Positions 38,696 through 47,514 of a stretch of DNA of 47,514 nucleotides are shown here, one piece after another. This stretch comes from Sphingomonas sp. Its GTDB lineage: Bacteria; Pseudomonadota; Alphaproteobacteria; Sphingomonadales; Sphingomonadaceae. The stretch spans positions 1 through 47,514 of the forward strand of contig NZ_JAHFPY010000009.1 in assembly GCF_023266535.1 (NCBI RefSeq). Direction: 5' to 3'. Position numbers and translations under genes: made by a program. The notes under the pieces were generated by a model. The model did no database searches, was not told where the DNA came from, and worked only from the letters and a program-made list of their open reading frames with translations. How positions within the stretch are numbered: the stretch's first letter is position 1; every line of letters begins with the position of its first letter.

Positions 38696-39223
38696 TTACA
38701 GCTTCCTTGCGAGCTGTTCGGCATGCATCTGATGCTCGCCGAACAGGGTCAGGCCGGTTTCCAACAGCGATTTCAATTCGCCATTGTCGGCCGATGGAAT
38801 CAGGGTCGATCTCAGCGCGCCGTTGACCGCCTGATGATAGGCAGCCTCATTCTGCACATAGGCGCGGTCGAATGCGGCTCCGTTGAGCTTGTCCAGCCGA
38901 TCGAGCGTGGCCGAGGCCTGTTTTGCCAGCGCCTGACTGGTCGCATTGTCGACCGGCGTCACGCCTAGTTTCTTGACCAGCGCCAGCGCCTGTCCGTTCA
39001 CTGCTTCATGGTCGCGGACCATGACCTCGGCGAACGACCGCACCGCCGCATTGTGCGACTTGGCCAGCGCCTGCTTGGCCGCGGTGACGTCAAGCGCTCC
39101 GGCGGTATAGGCGATGTGCGCGATCTCGGCGTCGCTGGGACCGCTACCGGCCAGTAATGGAGCTGCTCCTGCGGCGGCGAGAAGTGCCGCAGCACCAATC
39201 AAGCCAAATCGACGCATCATCAT
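38696..39223 (-). CDS. DUF4142 periplasmic protein
   Basis: A 175-residue protein with a signal peptide (MMMRRFGLIGAAALLAAAG) and an all-helical mature part. The family pattern is SDAEIAHIAYTAGALDVTAAKQALAKS, then MVRDHEAVNGQAL and ..NEAAYHQAVNGAL.. with repeated His and Glu. DUF4142 has a ferritin-like helical bundle; its role is unknown. AAGGA precedes the ATG at 39223. First gene of the operon DUF4142, cupredoxin, sigma factor, micropeptide. Confidence 0.9.
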   Translation of the reverse strand: MMMRRFGLIGAAALLAAAGAAPLLAGSGPSDAEIAHIAYTAGALDVTAAKQALAKSHNAAVRSFAEVMVRDHEAVNGQALALVKKLGVTPVDNATSQALAKQASATLDRLDKLNGAAFDRAYVQNEAAYHQAVNGALRSTLIPSADNGELKSLLETGLTLFGEHQMHAEQLARKL

Positions 39224-39485
39224 GACATTCCTTCCAAGTGCTTGTGGCCAGCCGCCTGTCCGGCCAACCGTCGCTCGATTGGATGCCGGTTTCGATGAAA
39301 GGTTCCCGCCGCTGGGTTTGCGTTACATGACCCGATTTGCGGCAGCCGCGGCATTGCCGGGGCGGCGAGGGTTCAGCGATTGACAGAGACCGGCAAATGG
39401 CGGCTGATGCGCTCCGCTGGCGGTGCGCCCGCGTGAGGTTCCCCGGGGCAGCGGCAATTGCCGGCACATGGAGGGGGTTTGCATC
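39224..39485. other. Divergent intergenic region (DUF4142 / membrane protein)
   Basis: 262 bases without a gene. It must hold the promoters of the DUF4142 operon and of the plus-strand membrane protein gene. On the minus strand a GGAACC (39301-39306) resembles an ECF -35 element, but I see no convincing matching -10, so autoregulation by the sigma factor is only a possibility. Confidence 0.4.
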
Positions 39486-39941
39486 ATGAATGACGCTCAA
39501 ACCGCAAAGGCGCCCTGGCATTTATGGGCGGTCGGCATATTGGCGCTGCTTTTGAACGGCTTCGCCTGCACCGACTATACAATGACCCGGATGCACAACA
39601 TGGAATGGCTGGCGCAAGGCGGCGGCGACCCGCAAGCCATGCTGGACTGGATCGAGGCTTTCCCGCTCTATGCGCAATTCTTCTGGGGGTTGGGCGTGTG
39701 GACAGGGCTGATCGGCGCGGTCCTGCTGTTGATCCGGCATCGCTGGGCGGTCCCCGCGCTGGGGTTGTCGTTCCTGGGTGCGGTGATCAGCCTCGGCTAT
39801 CAGACGTTCGGAGCGCCGCCCGCGCCGCCGCCGATGGACGACCCCAGTGGCATGGCGATGATGTCGGCGGCGATCATCATCGCGACCGGTCTGTTCTATT
39901 ACTACGCGCATCGCCAGCAGAAGGCCGGGGTGCTGCGCTAA
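39486..39941 (+). CDS. Integral membrane protein of unknown function (151 residues)
   Basis: Four membrane helices are predicted: AVGILALLLNGFACTDY, FFWGLGVWTGLIGAVLLLI, WAVPALGLSFLGAVISLGY and MMSAAIIIATGLFYYYAH. The first loop is acidic and Met-rich (TMTRMHNMEWLAQGGGDP). Proteins like this are common in sphingomonads, without known function. It is divergent from the DUF4142 operon and ends five bases before the convergent L,D-transpeptidase gene. Confidence 0.85.
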   Translation: MNDAQTAKAPWHLWAVGILALLLNGFACTDYTMTRMHNMEWLAQGGGDPQAMLDWIEAFPLYAQFFWGLGVWTGLIGAVLLLIRHRWAVPALGLSFLGAVISLGYQTFGAPPAPPPMDDPSGMAMMSAAIIIATGLFYYYAHRQQKAGVLR

Positions 39942-39945
39942 GCCC

Positions 39946-41226
39946 TTAGCCGACCGCGGTGCCGCCGAACATCTGCGGCATCGCCAGCGCGTCGAAGCCG
40001 TAAGGATCCGGGCGGAAGGTCACGCCATTGGGGCTCGCCGCGACGGTCAGATAGGTCATATAGACCGGTACCGGCCGCGGCAGGTCGACCTTCGCCTCCA
40101 GCCCGGTCTGCGACTGCGGGACATAGCCGAACACCCAGCCGGCGAAGCGCTTGTAATCCTCCAGCCGGACGCAGCCGTTGCTGAGGTGCCGCCCGTCCTG
40201 GACGAACAGCTCGTCATGCGGCGTATCGTGCAGATAGATGCCGAAATCATTGGGCATTTCGAACTTCATGTTGCGCATCGAATTCCACGGGCCCGGCAGC
40301 TGGCGGACATGGATCGTCGGCTTGACCTTGCCCGAGGCAATACCCTTCCAGTTGACCGTCTTGGGATCGATGATCCGCGCGTTGGGGCCCCAATCGGACA
40401 GCACTTCGTAGTGGAAGTCCTTGAAGTAGGAGAGACCCATCTCGCCGACCTTCCTGGCGGTCAGGCTCTTCACCAGTTCGGGCGGCACGTTCCAGTAAGG
40501 ATCGACCCGCGCGTTGCGCATCAGCACCGCCATCATCGGCGTCTTGGTCTGGGGCGCGCCGACTACCACCCGCATCTTGTCGGCCATGCGGTCGCGGTTG
40601 AAGAAATAGACTTCGGCCGCGCCGCTATCGACCACCACATAGCGGTCGAACGCGCGCTGCGCCGGCAGGCGATAGGCCCGCTCCATGTTGATCGCGATCC
40701 GCCGCGCATAGTAGGTCGATCCGCGGTTCAACGAGGCGATGGTCGCCTTGCCGGCGATCCCGTCGGGCGTGCCGAGCCCGTGCACCGACTGGTAGGACGA
40801 CACGGCCTGCGCCAGCTGCTCGTCATAGCCACCGTCGGGGTAGAGCCCCAGCCGGGTGCGGAGCAGCTGGACGCGCTTGCCGGTCGAGCCGCGCTTCAAT
40901 GCCGCCCCGGCCGGGATCCTGGTTTGCGGCAGCCGGCCCCAGCTCGCCTGATATTGCTGCAACCCGCGCGCCAGCTGGTCGAACATCGGGTTGGGCGCGC
41001 CGCTGCGGCTGGCGCCCGGGTTGAACAGGCGCGACAGCCAATTCTGCGGGCGTTGCTTGCGCCGCGCGACGCTCGACATCTGCGGGTCGACATAGACGAA
41101 GTCGATGCCCTGCTTGATCGCGCGCGGCACCGCGACCGGTTCGTCGCCGTGCGGGCTTTGGGCGGCAAGCGGGGTGGTGGCCAGCATCGCCGCCGCGCCA
41201 ACAATCAGGACAAGCTTCATTCGCAT
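39946..41226 (-). CDS. L,D-transpeptidase (YkuD family, YcbB-like)
   Basis: A 426-residue periplasmic enzyme that forms 3-3 cross-links in peptidoglycan or attaches proteins to it. A signal peptide (MRMKLVLIVGAAAMLATTPLAA) is followed by an N-terminal region and a peptidoglycan-binding domain (about 130-190, GSTGKRVQLLRTRLGLYPDG). The YkuD domain holds the active site HLSNGCVRLEDY, with Cys as the nucleophile and the upstream His in FGIYLHDTP. I start at ATG 41226, which follows a hairpin (41234-41251) and lacks a clear ribosome binding site. The ATG at 41280 would lengthen the N-terminus with a highly basic stretch. Confidence 0.9.
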   Translation of the reverse strand: MRMKLVLIVGAAAMLATTPLAAQSPHGDEPVAVPRAIKQGIDFVYVDPQMSSVARRKQRPQNWLSRLFNPGASRSGAPNPMFDQLARGLQQYQASWGRLPQTRIPAGAALKRGSTGKRVQLLRTRLGLYPDGGYDEQLAQAVSSYQSVHGLGTPDGIAGKATIASLNRGSTYYARRIAINMERAYRLPAQRAFDRYVVVDSGAAEVYFFNRDRMADKMRVVVGAPQTKTPMMAVLMRNARVDPYWNVPPELVKSLTARKVGEMGLSYFKDFHYEVLSDWGPNARIIDPKTVNWKGIASGKVKPTIHVRQLPGPWNSMRNMKFEMPNDFGIYLHDTPHDELFVQDGRHLSNGCVRLEDYKRFAGWVFGYVPQSQTGLEAKVDLPRPVPVYMTYLTVAASPNGVTFRPDPYGFDALAMPQMFGGTAVG

Positions 41227-41233
41227 AAATTTT

Positions 41234-41251
41234 GCGCCGCGTTCGCGGCGC
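41234..41251. repeat. Short inverted repeat in the 5' region of the L,D-transpeptidase gene
   Basis: GCGCCGCG-TT-CGCGGCGC is a perfect eight-base stem with a two-base loop, eight bases upstream of the ATG at 41226. In mRNA it would lie just before the start codon and could limit translation or stabilise the transcript. Confidence 0.6.
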
Positions 41252-41321
41252 TTCCGTTGTGGAATTTTCAGATGAAACACATTGCGCGGCTTCGGGTTGC
41301 GCGAGCCTGAACGCGCCCCAA

Positions 41322-41612
41322 TCAGGCGGCGCGCTTCTGCACGGTCAGTTGTAGCCCCAGGGCCTTGAGGACGCCGACCAAGGTTTCGAGTGTCGGATTT
41401 CCGTTCTCGGACAGCGCATTGTACAGCGCCTGCCGGCCAACCTTGGCCTTCCGGGCAATGTCGCTCATGCCCTTGGATCGAGCCACGTCGCCAAGCGCAC
41501 GCGCAATGAATACCGGATCGTTGTCCTCCATGGCCGCGTCGAGGTAGGCGATGATATCCTCTTCCGTCTGGAGAAAATCCGCAGGGTCAAAAGGCTTCGT
41601 CCTGATTGCCAT
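41322..41612 (-). CDS. Antitoxin of HI1420/HigA type (XRE-like helix-turn-helix)
   Basis: A 96-residue DNA-binding protein: KPFDPADFLQTEEDIIAYLD, then the helix-turn-helix MSDIARKAKVGRQALYNAL (about 54-72) and NPTLETLVGVLKALGLQL. This matches the downstream partner of HI1419/HI1420 (TIGR02684) pairs. It overlaps the toxin gene by 26 bases. It probably neutralises the toxin and represses the promoter within the 18-bp palindrome upstream of the toxin gene. Confidence 0.9.
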   Translation of the reverse strand: MAIRTKPFDPADFLQTEEDIIAYLDAAMEDNDPVFIARALGDVARSKGMSDIARKAKVGRQALYNALSENGNPTLETLVGVLKALGLQLTVQKRAA

Positions 41613-41886
41613 CGATTTCTTTCGCCATTCGCTTCGCCAGCTCAATGTCGCGCTGCTGGCTCGACTTGTCACCACCGCAAAGCAGCAGGATCAGGCGACC
41701 GTCGCGATTGACGAAATAGGCACGGTAGCCCGGCCCGAAATTCATCCGCAACTCGTGGACGCCATCGCCCACCGATTTGGCACTACCGAAATTGCCGTCA
41801 CCGAGCTTGCGAATCTGATTGAGCATCCGGGCGCGGCCATCACGATCACGCAACCGCATAAGCCAACGCTCAAAAAGCTCGGTCAT
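41587..41886 (-). CDS. RelE/ParE-superfamily toxin (HI1419/HigB type)
   Basis: A 99-residue protein: MTELFERWLMRLRDRDGRAR, then LGDGNFGSAKSVGDGVHELR, NFGPGYRAYFVNRDG and LLLCGGDKSSQQRDIELAKRMA. These are the conserved blocks of TIGR02683. Toxins of this superfamily cut mRNA at the ribosome or act on gyrase; the target here is unknown. I choose the ATG at 41886. The longer frame back to 41958 would start upstream of the -35 box of the promoter found here, so it cannot be on that transcript. Confidence 0.9.
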   Translation of the reverse strand: MTELFERWLMRLRDRDGRARMLNQIRKLGDGNFGSAKSVGDGVHELRMNFGPGYRAYFVNRDGRLILLLCGGDKSSQQRDIELAKRMAKEIDGNQDEAF

Positions 41887-41902
41887 CCGAACTTCGATAG
41901 CC

Positions 41903-41936
41903 TGTCCTTTATAAAGGACATTCTGCGAATTGTCAA
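41903..41936 (-). promoter_or_regulatory. Toxin-antitoxin promoter with palindromic operator
   Basis: TTGACA (41931-41936) and TATAAA (41908-41913), read on the minus strand, are spaced 17 bases apart: a consensus sigma-70 promoter. The -10 box is the centre of the perfect 18-base palindrome TGTCCTTTATAAAGGACA (41903-41920). The toxin ATG follows at 41886, leaving a leader of about a dozen bases. Binding of the antitoxin to the palindrome would block RNA polymerase. Confidence 0.85.
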
Positions 41937-42086
41937 AGGGTGCGCCGAACTGGGTCATGGCCGCACCTTACGGGTGCCGGGCAAAAGCTGCAGGGTTGTT
42001 TGAATAGCCGCTCTCATTTGGTCGGCGTATCACACGCGCGATCGTTTAAGAGTTAGCAATTGTGCAGTGACTGGGTCACTTAGCTC

Positions 42087-44294
<2,208 letters not shown>

Positions 44295-44521
44295 ATGGGG
44301 AACGATGAGGCGCGGGGCAAATGGGGGTGGCTAACGACCGCTTTGGGCGAAAAGAGGACGTTACTCCCAATCAGGCTCCTTGGGAGATTATTGCGCGAAC
44401 CGGAATAATGTCTTCCGACGCAAAGCTATTCAACCGCCAATCGGTCGACACCAAGTCATCGGACAATAGCAACCCGATGCAAGCGCCATGGTGGCGAGTC
44501 ATCGGAACAGGAGCAAATTCG

Positions 44522-45856
44522 ATGACTATCCAGACTGTCCGTCGCGCTCGGCGGACACTGTTGAACGCGAGCGCATTTGCCGGGGCGATCCTCGGTTTCG
44601 TGCCCGGCACGGCGCTGGCCGCGACCGATGCGGCGCCCGCCGCGCTCGAGCGGCCGGCCCAGGACGAATCCATCCGTCCATTCCCGAAAATCCATTTCTC
44701 GCAGAAGGCGATCAACGATCTGCGTCGCCGGATCGTCGCGACCCAGTGGCCGGAACAGGAAACCGTCACCGACACGTCGCAGGGCGTGCCCCTGGCAACG
44801 ATGAAGGAGCTCGCCCGTTATTGGGCGACGCAATATGACTGGCGTGCCGCGGAGGAGAAGCTCAACAGCTACCCGCAATATGTCACCAACATCGACGGCG
44901 TCGACATTCATTTCATCCATGTGAAGTCGAAGAACCCCAACGCGCTGCCGCTGGTCATCAACCATGGCTGGCCGGGTTCGATCCTGGAACAGATCAAGCT
45001 GATCGGCCCGCTGACCGACCCGGTCGCCTATGGCGGTAAGGCCGAGGACAGCTTCGACGTCATCATCCCGTCGATGCCGGGCTATGGTTTCTCGGGCAAG
45101 CCGACCACCACCGGCTGGGGCCCGGAGCATATGGCCAAAGCCTGGGACGTGCTGATGAAACGGCTCGGCTACAAACATTATGTAGCCCAGGGCGGCGACT
45201 GGGGTGCGTTCGTGGTTGATTATATGGGCGTACAGGCGCCGGAAGGTCTGCTCGGCATCCACACCAACATGCCAGGCGTGGTCCCGGCCAACGTCGACCA
45301 GGCCGCCTTTACCGGCACTCCAGCCCCGGCCGGCCTGTCGGCGGATGAGAAGCGCGCCTATGACGGGCTCGCCTACACTTACCGGCATATCGGCATCTAC
45401 CAGCTAATGGCGAACCGGCCCCAGACCCTCTACGGGCTGGCGGACTCACCCGTTGGCCTCGCTGCCTACATGCTCGATCATGGTGACGGTGGCGGCCAGC
45501 CTGCAGCGGCGGTGAGCGAGGCGCTCAATCGCCACTACAGCGGCACCGGCGAGCTCACCCGCGACGAGGTCCTCGACAACATCACGCTCTATTGGCTGAC
45601 CAATACCGGCGTGTCGGCGTCGCGGCTCTACTGGGAGTATAAGGGCGGCTTCTTCAACCCGAAGGGCGTCAAGATCCCGGTCGCGGTCAGCGTCTTCCCC
45701 GGCGAGCAATATCAGGCGCCGCTCAGCTGGGCCAAACTGGCCTATCCCAACCTGATCTATTATCATCAGGCCGAAAAAGGCGGTCACTTCGCCGCCTGGG
45801 AACAGCCGAGGATCTTCGCTCAGGAACTGCGCGCGGCCTTCCGCCCGCTCCGCTGA
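44522..45856 (+). CDS. Secreted epoxide hydrolase (EHN domain, alpha/beta hydrolase)
   Basis: A 444-residue protein. A signal peptide with a twin-arginine-like start (RRARRTLLNASAFAGAI) ends near AALA at about residue 37. Then come the epoxide hydrolase N-terminal domain (PFPKIHFSQKAINDLRRRI) and the catalytic domain, with oxyanion motif HGWPGS, nucleophile Asp in GGDWGAF and His in KGGHFAAWE. By family it opens epoxides to diols, or acts on a related substrate such as a juvenile-hormone-like ester. The ATG at 44522 is preceded by AGGAG; upstream in-frame sequence (from 44321) does not look like coding sequence of the family. Confidence 0.9.
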   Translation: MTIQTVRRARRTLLNASAFAGAILGFVPGTALAATDAAPAALERPAQDESIRPFPKIHFSQKAINDLRRRIVATQWPEQETVTDTSQGVPLATMKELARYWATQYDWRAAEEKLNSYPQYVTNIDGVDIHFIHVKSKNPNALPLVINHGWPGSILEQIKLIGPLTDPVAYGGKAEDSFDVIIPSMPGYGFSGKPTTTGWGPEHMAKAWDVLMKRLGYKHYVAQGGDWGAFVVDYMGVQAPEGLLGIHTNMPGVVPANVDQAAFTGTPAPAGLSADEKRAYDGLAYTYRHIGIYQLMANRPQTLYGLADSPVGLAAYMLDHGDGGGQPAAAVSEALNRHYSGTGELTRDEVLDNITLYWLTNTGVSASRLYWEYKGGFFNPKGVKIPVAVSVFPGEQYQAPLSWAKLAYPNLIYYHQAEKGGHFAAWEQPRIFAQELRAAFRPLR

Positions 45857-45862
45857 GCGAAT

Positions 45863-45912
45863 GGGCGCGGGCCGGACCTTGCCCCCTGGTCCGCCCGCGC
45901 CCGCCCCTTTTT
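45863..45912 (+). terminator. Rho-independent terminator after the epoxide hydrolase gene
   Basis: GGGCGCGGG-C-CGGACC pairs with GGTCCG-CCCGCGCCC around a short C-rich loop, then CGCCCC and TTTTT. It ends 18 bases before the next gene on the same strand, so it may set their relative levels. Confidence 0.8.
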
Positions 45913-45930
45913 CCATCCGCGAGAACCACA

Positions 45931-46656
45931 ATGACCCACCGCAATCCACTCCTTGGCCAGGCAATCGAGGCCCATGGCGGCCTCAATCGCTGGAACGGCT
46001 TCGAAAAGGTCGAGGCCGAAATCGACAGCGGAGGCGGATTCTTTGCGTTCAAGGGCGTGCCGCTGGCCGGACGCCGACAGCTGACGGTTTGGCTTCACGA
46101 GCAGCGCGCCGTGATCGCTCCGATTGGGGGCGATGGCCCGCGAGTGCTGTTCACCCCCGAAAGAGTGGCGGTCGAGCAGCCAGACGGCGCCATCCTCGCC
46201 GAACGGACAAATCCCCGCGAGGCGTTCGCCGGGCACCAGATGAACACGCCGTGGGACCCGCTGCATCTGGCATATTTCAGCGGCGAGGCGCTCTCCACCT
46301 ATTTCAAGACCCCCTTTCTGCTGGCCGGTGACGGCGTTGAAGTCGAAGAGGTCGAGCCGTGGCTGGAGGGAGCCGAAACCTGGCGCGTGCTCCGCGCCAC
46401 CTTCCCTGAGAGTGTGGAGACCCACAGCCGGGTGCAGCATTTCTATTTCGGCGAAGATCGGTTGCTTCGCCGCCACGACTATCAAGTCGACATCGCCGGC
46501 GGCTTCGGCGCTGCCCAGCTTGTGTCCGATCCGATCGTGGCGGGCGGCATCCGCCTGCCCTCCCGTCGCCGGGCCTATGCCCGCGGCGCCGACGGCCAGC
46601 CAATCCTCGATCTGCTGATGGTTTCCATCGACGTCAGCAACGTCCAATTCAGTTGA
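45931..46656 (+). CDS. Protein of unknown function (241 residues)
   Basis: A soluble protein beginning PLLGQAIEAHGGLNRWNGFE, with a pattern of beta strands (EAEIDSGGGFFAFKG, RVLFTPERVAVEQPDG, HSRVQHFYFGEDRLLRRHDY). The AHGGLNRW start and the strands fit the lipoprotein carrier-like (LolA-like) fold of LolA-type proteins and zinc-dependent outer membrane proteins, but this is inference. No signal peptide is seen. It follows the epoxide hydrolase gene after a terminator and precedes a small membrane protein by 13 bases. Confidence 0.7.
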   Translation: MTHRNPLLGQAIEAHGGLNRWNGFEKVEAEIDSGGGFFAFKGVPLAGRRQLTVWLHEQRAVIAPIGGDGPRVLFTPERVAVEQPDGAILAERTNPREAFAGHQMNTPWDPLHLAYFSGEALSTYFKTPFLLAGDGVEVEEVEPWLEGAETWRVLRATFPESVETHSRVQHFYFGEDRLLRRHDYQVDIAGGFGAAQLVSDPIVAGGIRLPSRRRAYARGADGQPILDLLMVSIDVSNVQFS

Positions 46657-46669
46657 GGTGCCCCCAACT

Positions 46670-46939
46670 ATGAACAACCGTGAAAAAGCGCTTGGAGAGT
46701 TTTGGCGGATGGCCCACTGGATCGTCTTCATAGCCGTGCTGATGGCCGGCGGAGCGATCCTGTACCTGGGACTGACCGTCGGACTTGACCTTCACCTGGT
46801 CATCGCCACCCTGGGCGGCGTCTTCATTTCGGTCGTGTTGGGCTGCGGCCTGATGGCGGCATCCTTCTTCAGCGACAAAAGCGGCCATGACCAACTGGTC
46901 TCGGACGCAACTCGGCAGAAGGAAAGGGAATCCCAATAA
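46670..46939 (+). CDS. Small membrane protein (89 residues)
   Basis: A short protein with two membrane helices (IVFIAVLMAGGAILYLGL and VIATLGGVFISVVLGCGLMAASFF), and a charged C-terminus (KSGHDQLVSDATRQKERE). ATG at 46670; a GTG at 46658 would add four residues. Family not recognised. It probably belongs with the upstream gene of unknown function. Confidence 0.7.
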   Translation: MNNREKALGEFWRMAHWIVFIAVLMAGGAILYLGLTVGLDLHLVIATLGGVFISVVLGCGLMAASFFSDKSGHDQLVSDATRQKERESQ

Positions 46940-47464
46940 CGGCAAGAACTCGATCGCTGATTTCGGGCCGCAACCGGCGGCACAGAGCAGTCGGCCGCGG
47001 ACTGATGGAGCCCGCTATCGGCTGGTGCCTAACCTGGCTGATGATTATTGGGGGGCGCCAAAAGCCTCGCTCCCCATTTGCTGAGGAACCGCGCCATCAC
47101 AAAGATAGGGTCAGCGGCTTCCGAGCGACGGTTTGCGCGGATTTCGGCGGTGTTCTGTAAGGCACTCATAGCTGCACCTCAAAATTGAACCGATTTGACG
47201 CCCAATTGCGCCGCTTGCCAATTTAGATCGCACCTATATGCGAGTGAATAGGCGTCGTTTGACTGACACTGTTTCGATAATTGAAATAATCTGACCAGCC
47301 GCCACAATGACCGCAATGGGTCGAAGGAGAATGCTGGCCAATTAGCCCCCTGCCCGTTCCAACTTTGCCCAAGCGTTCAAATCCGGCTCCCCGACCTTGA
47401 CCAGATGATTGCGGTCGCGGTGGAGAAATGCTGCTACGCTCGCTGATCGAACGCGGGGGCCGCC
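46940..47464. other. Gene-poor stretch of 525 bases
   Basis: No convincing long gene on either strand. From about 47180 to 47340 it is less GC-rich. The only coding candidate is the minus-strand short frame at 47029-47169. No tRNA, repeat or terminator is obvious. It must also contain the promoter of the partial gene at 47465. Confidence 0.5.
47029..47169 (-). CDS. Candidate small protein (46 residues)
   Basis: A short frame with ATG at 47169 preceded by GAGG eight bases upstream. It begins MSALQNTAEIRANRRSEAAD and contains a hydrophobic/basic stretch FVMARFLSKWGARLLAPP. The ribosome binding site and non-repetitive sequence make it plausible, but nothing else supports it. It could be chance in a gene-poor gap. 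Confidence 0.35.
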   Translation of the reverse strand: MSALQNTAEIRANRRSEAADPIFVMARFLSKWGARLLAPPNNHQPG

Positions 47465-47514
47465 ATGCAGATGTTCGAATATGTCATCGTCCTGATTTCG
47501 ATCGTCATCGGCCT
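47465..47514 (+). CDS. Start of a membrane protein gene (cut by window end)
   Basis: GGGGG lies six bases before the ATG at 47465, and the first 16 codons read MQMFEYVIVLISIVIG, a membrane-helix start. It resembles small sphingomonad membrane proteins beginning FEYV..L.SIIIGLG, of unknown function. The rest is outside the window. Confidence 0.55.
   Translation, partial: MQMFEYVIVLISIVIG

Noticed and set aside
44321-44521. Upstream extension of the epoxide hydrolase frame
   Set aside because: 67 extra codons without family similarity; the ATG at 44522 has AGGAG and begins a proper signal peptide.

Overview
The window is a high-GC, gene-dense stretch of bacterial chromosome. Gene content and order point to an alphaproteobacterium of the order Sphingomonadales, probably Sphingomonas or a close relative. 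The main reasons are: DUF721-DsbA-smc divergent from mutY, sdhC-sdhD-sdhA, yajC-secD-secF-bamD-recN-ligA, hslV-hslU, a membrane-anchored cytochrome c, a subclass B3 metallo-beta-lactamase, and short palindromic repeats of the GTCATTCCCGCG type. No rRNA, transposase, integrase or CRISPR array is visible. One tRNA (Pro, anticodon GGG) is present.

Layout. 1-4253 (minus): DUF721, a DsbA-like thiol oxidoreductase and the 5' two thirds or more of smc. 4281-6819 (plus): mutY, nudC (TTG start, overlapping mutY) and cytochrome c, closed by a terminator. 6887-11432 (minus): a LOG-family protein, an MBL-fold hydrolase, then sdhA, sdhD and sdhC, with no sdhB beside them. 11580-14221 (plus): two soluble chemoreceptors with different N-terminal sensors but a 653-bp identical signalling half. 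14329-16958 (plus): an SDR, a B3 metallo-beta-lactamase and prmA; a palindromic repeat pair supplies the lactamase tail and the prmA ribosome binding site. 16955-18121: an NTF2-like gene and a secreted protein of unknown function. 18118-28106 (minus): a ten-kilobase co-directional run from yajC to ligA with several ATGA overlaps; ligA carries an in-frame palindromic repeat insertion. 28273-33649: tRNA-Pro, a DUF2459 gene, hslVU, and a LysR regulator divergent from two SDR genes.

33671-37434 is the accessory part. A phage or gene-transfer-agent type endolysin and holin are followed on the same strand, with tight spacing, by two TMEM175-like channel genes. Next to these is a lower-GC patch with a HEPN-motif protein, a divergent 47-residue protein whose start codon shares a CATG with it, and two small proteins of unknown function. 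37551-39223 (minus) is a compact operon: DUF4142, cupredoxin, ECF sigma factor, and then a 23-codon membrane peptide with a strong ribosome binding site. 39486-41226 holds a membrane protein and an L,D-transpeptidase. 41322-41958 is a HigB/HigA-type (HI1419/HI1420) toxin-antitoxin pair whose consensus promoter sits in an 18-bp palindrome. 42087-47514 holds uvrB, a secreted epoxide hydrolase, two genes of unknown function, a gene-poor stretch, and the first codons of a membrane protein.

The genes most worth following up are the endolysin-holin-TMEM175-TMEM175 cluster, the HEPN/47-residue divergent pair, the chemoreceptor pair with homogenised signalling domains, the palindromic insertion in ligA, and the sigma/cupredoxin/DUF4142/micropeptide operon. 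All assignments are read from the sequence and from remembered family motifs; no database search was run.
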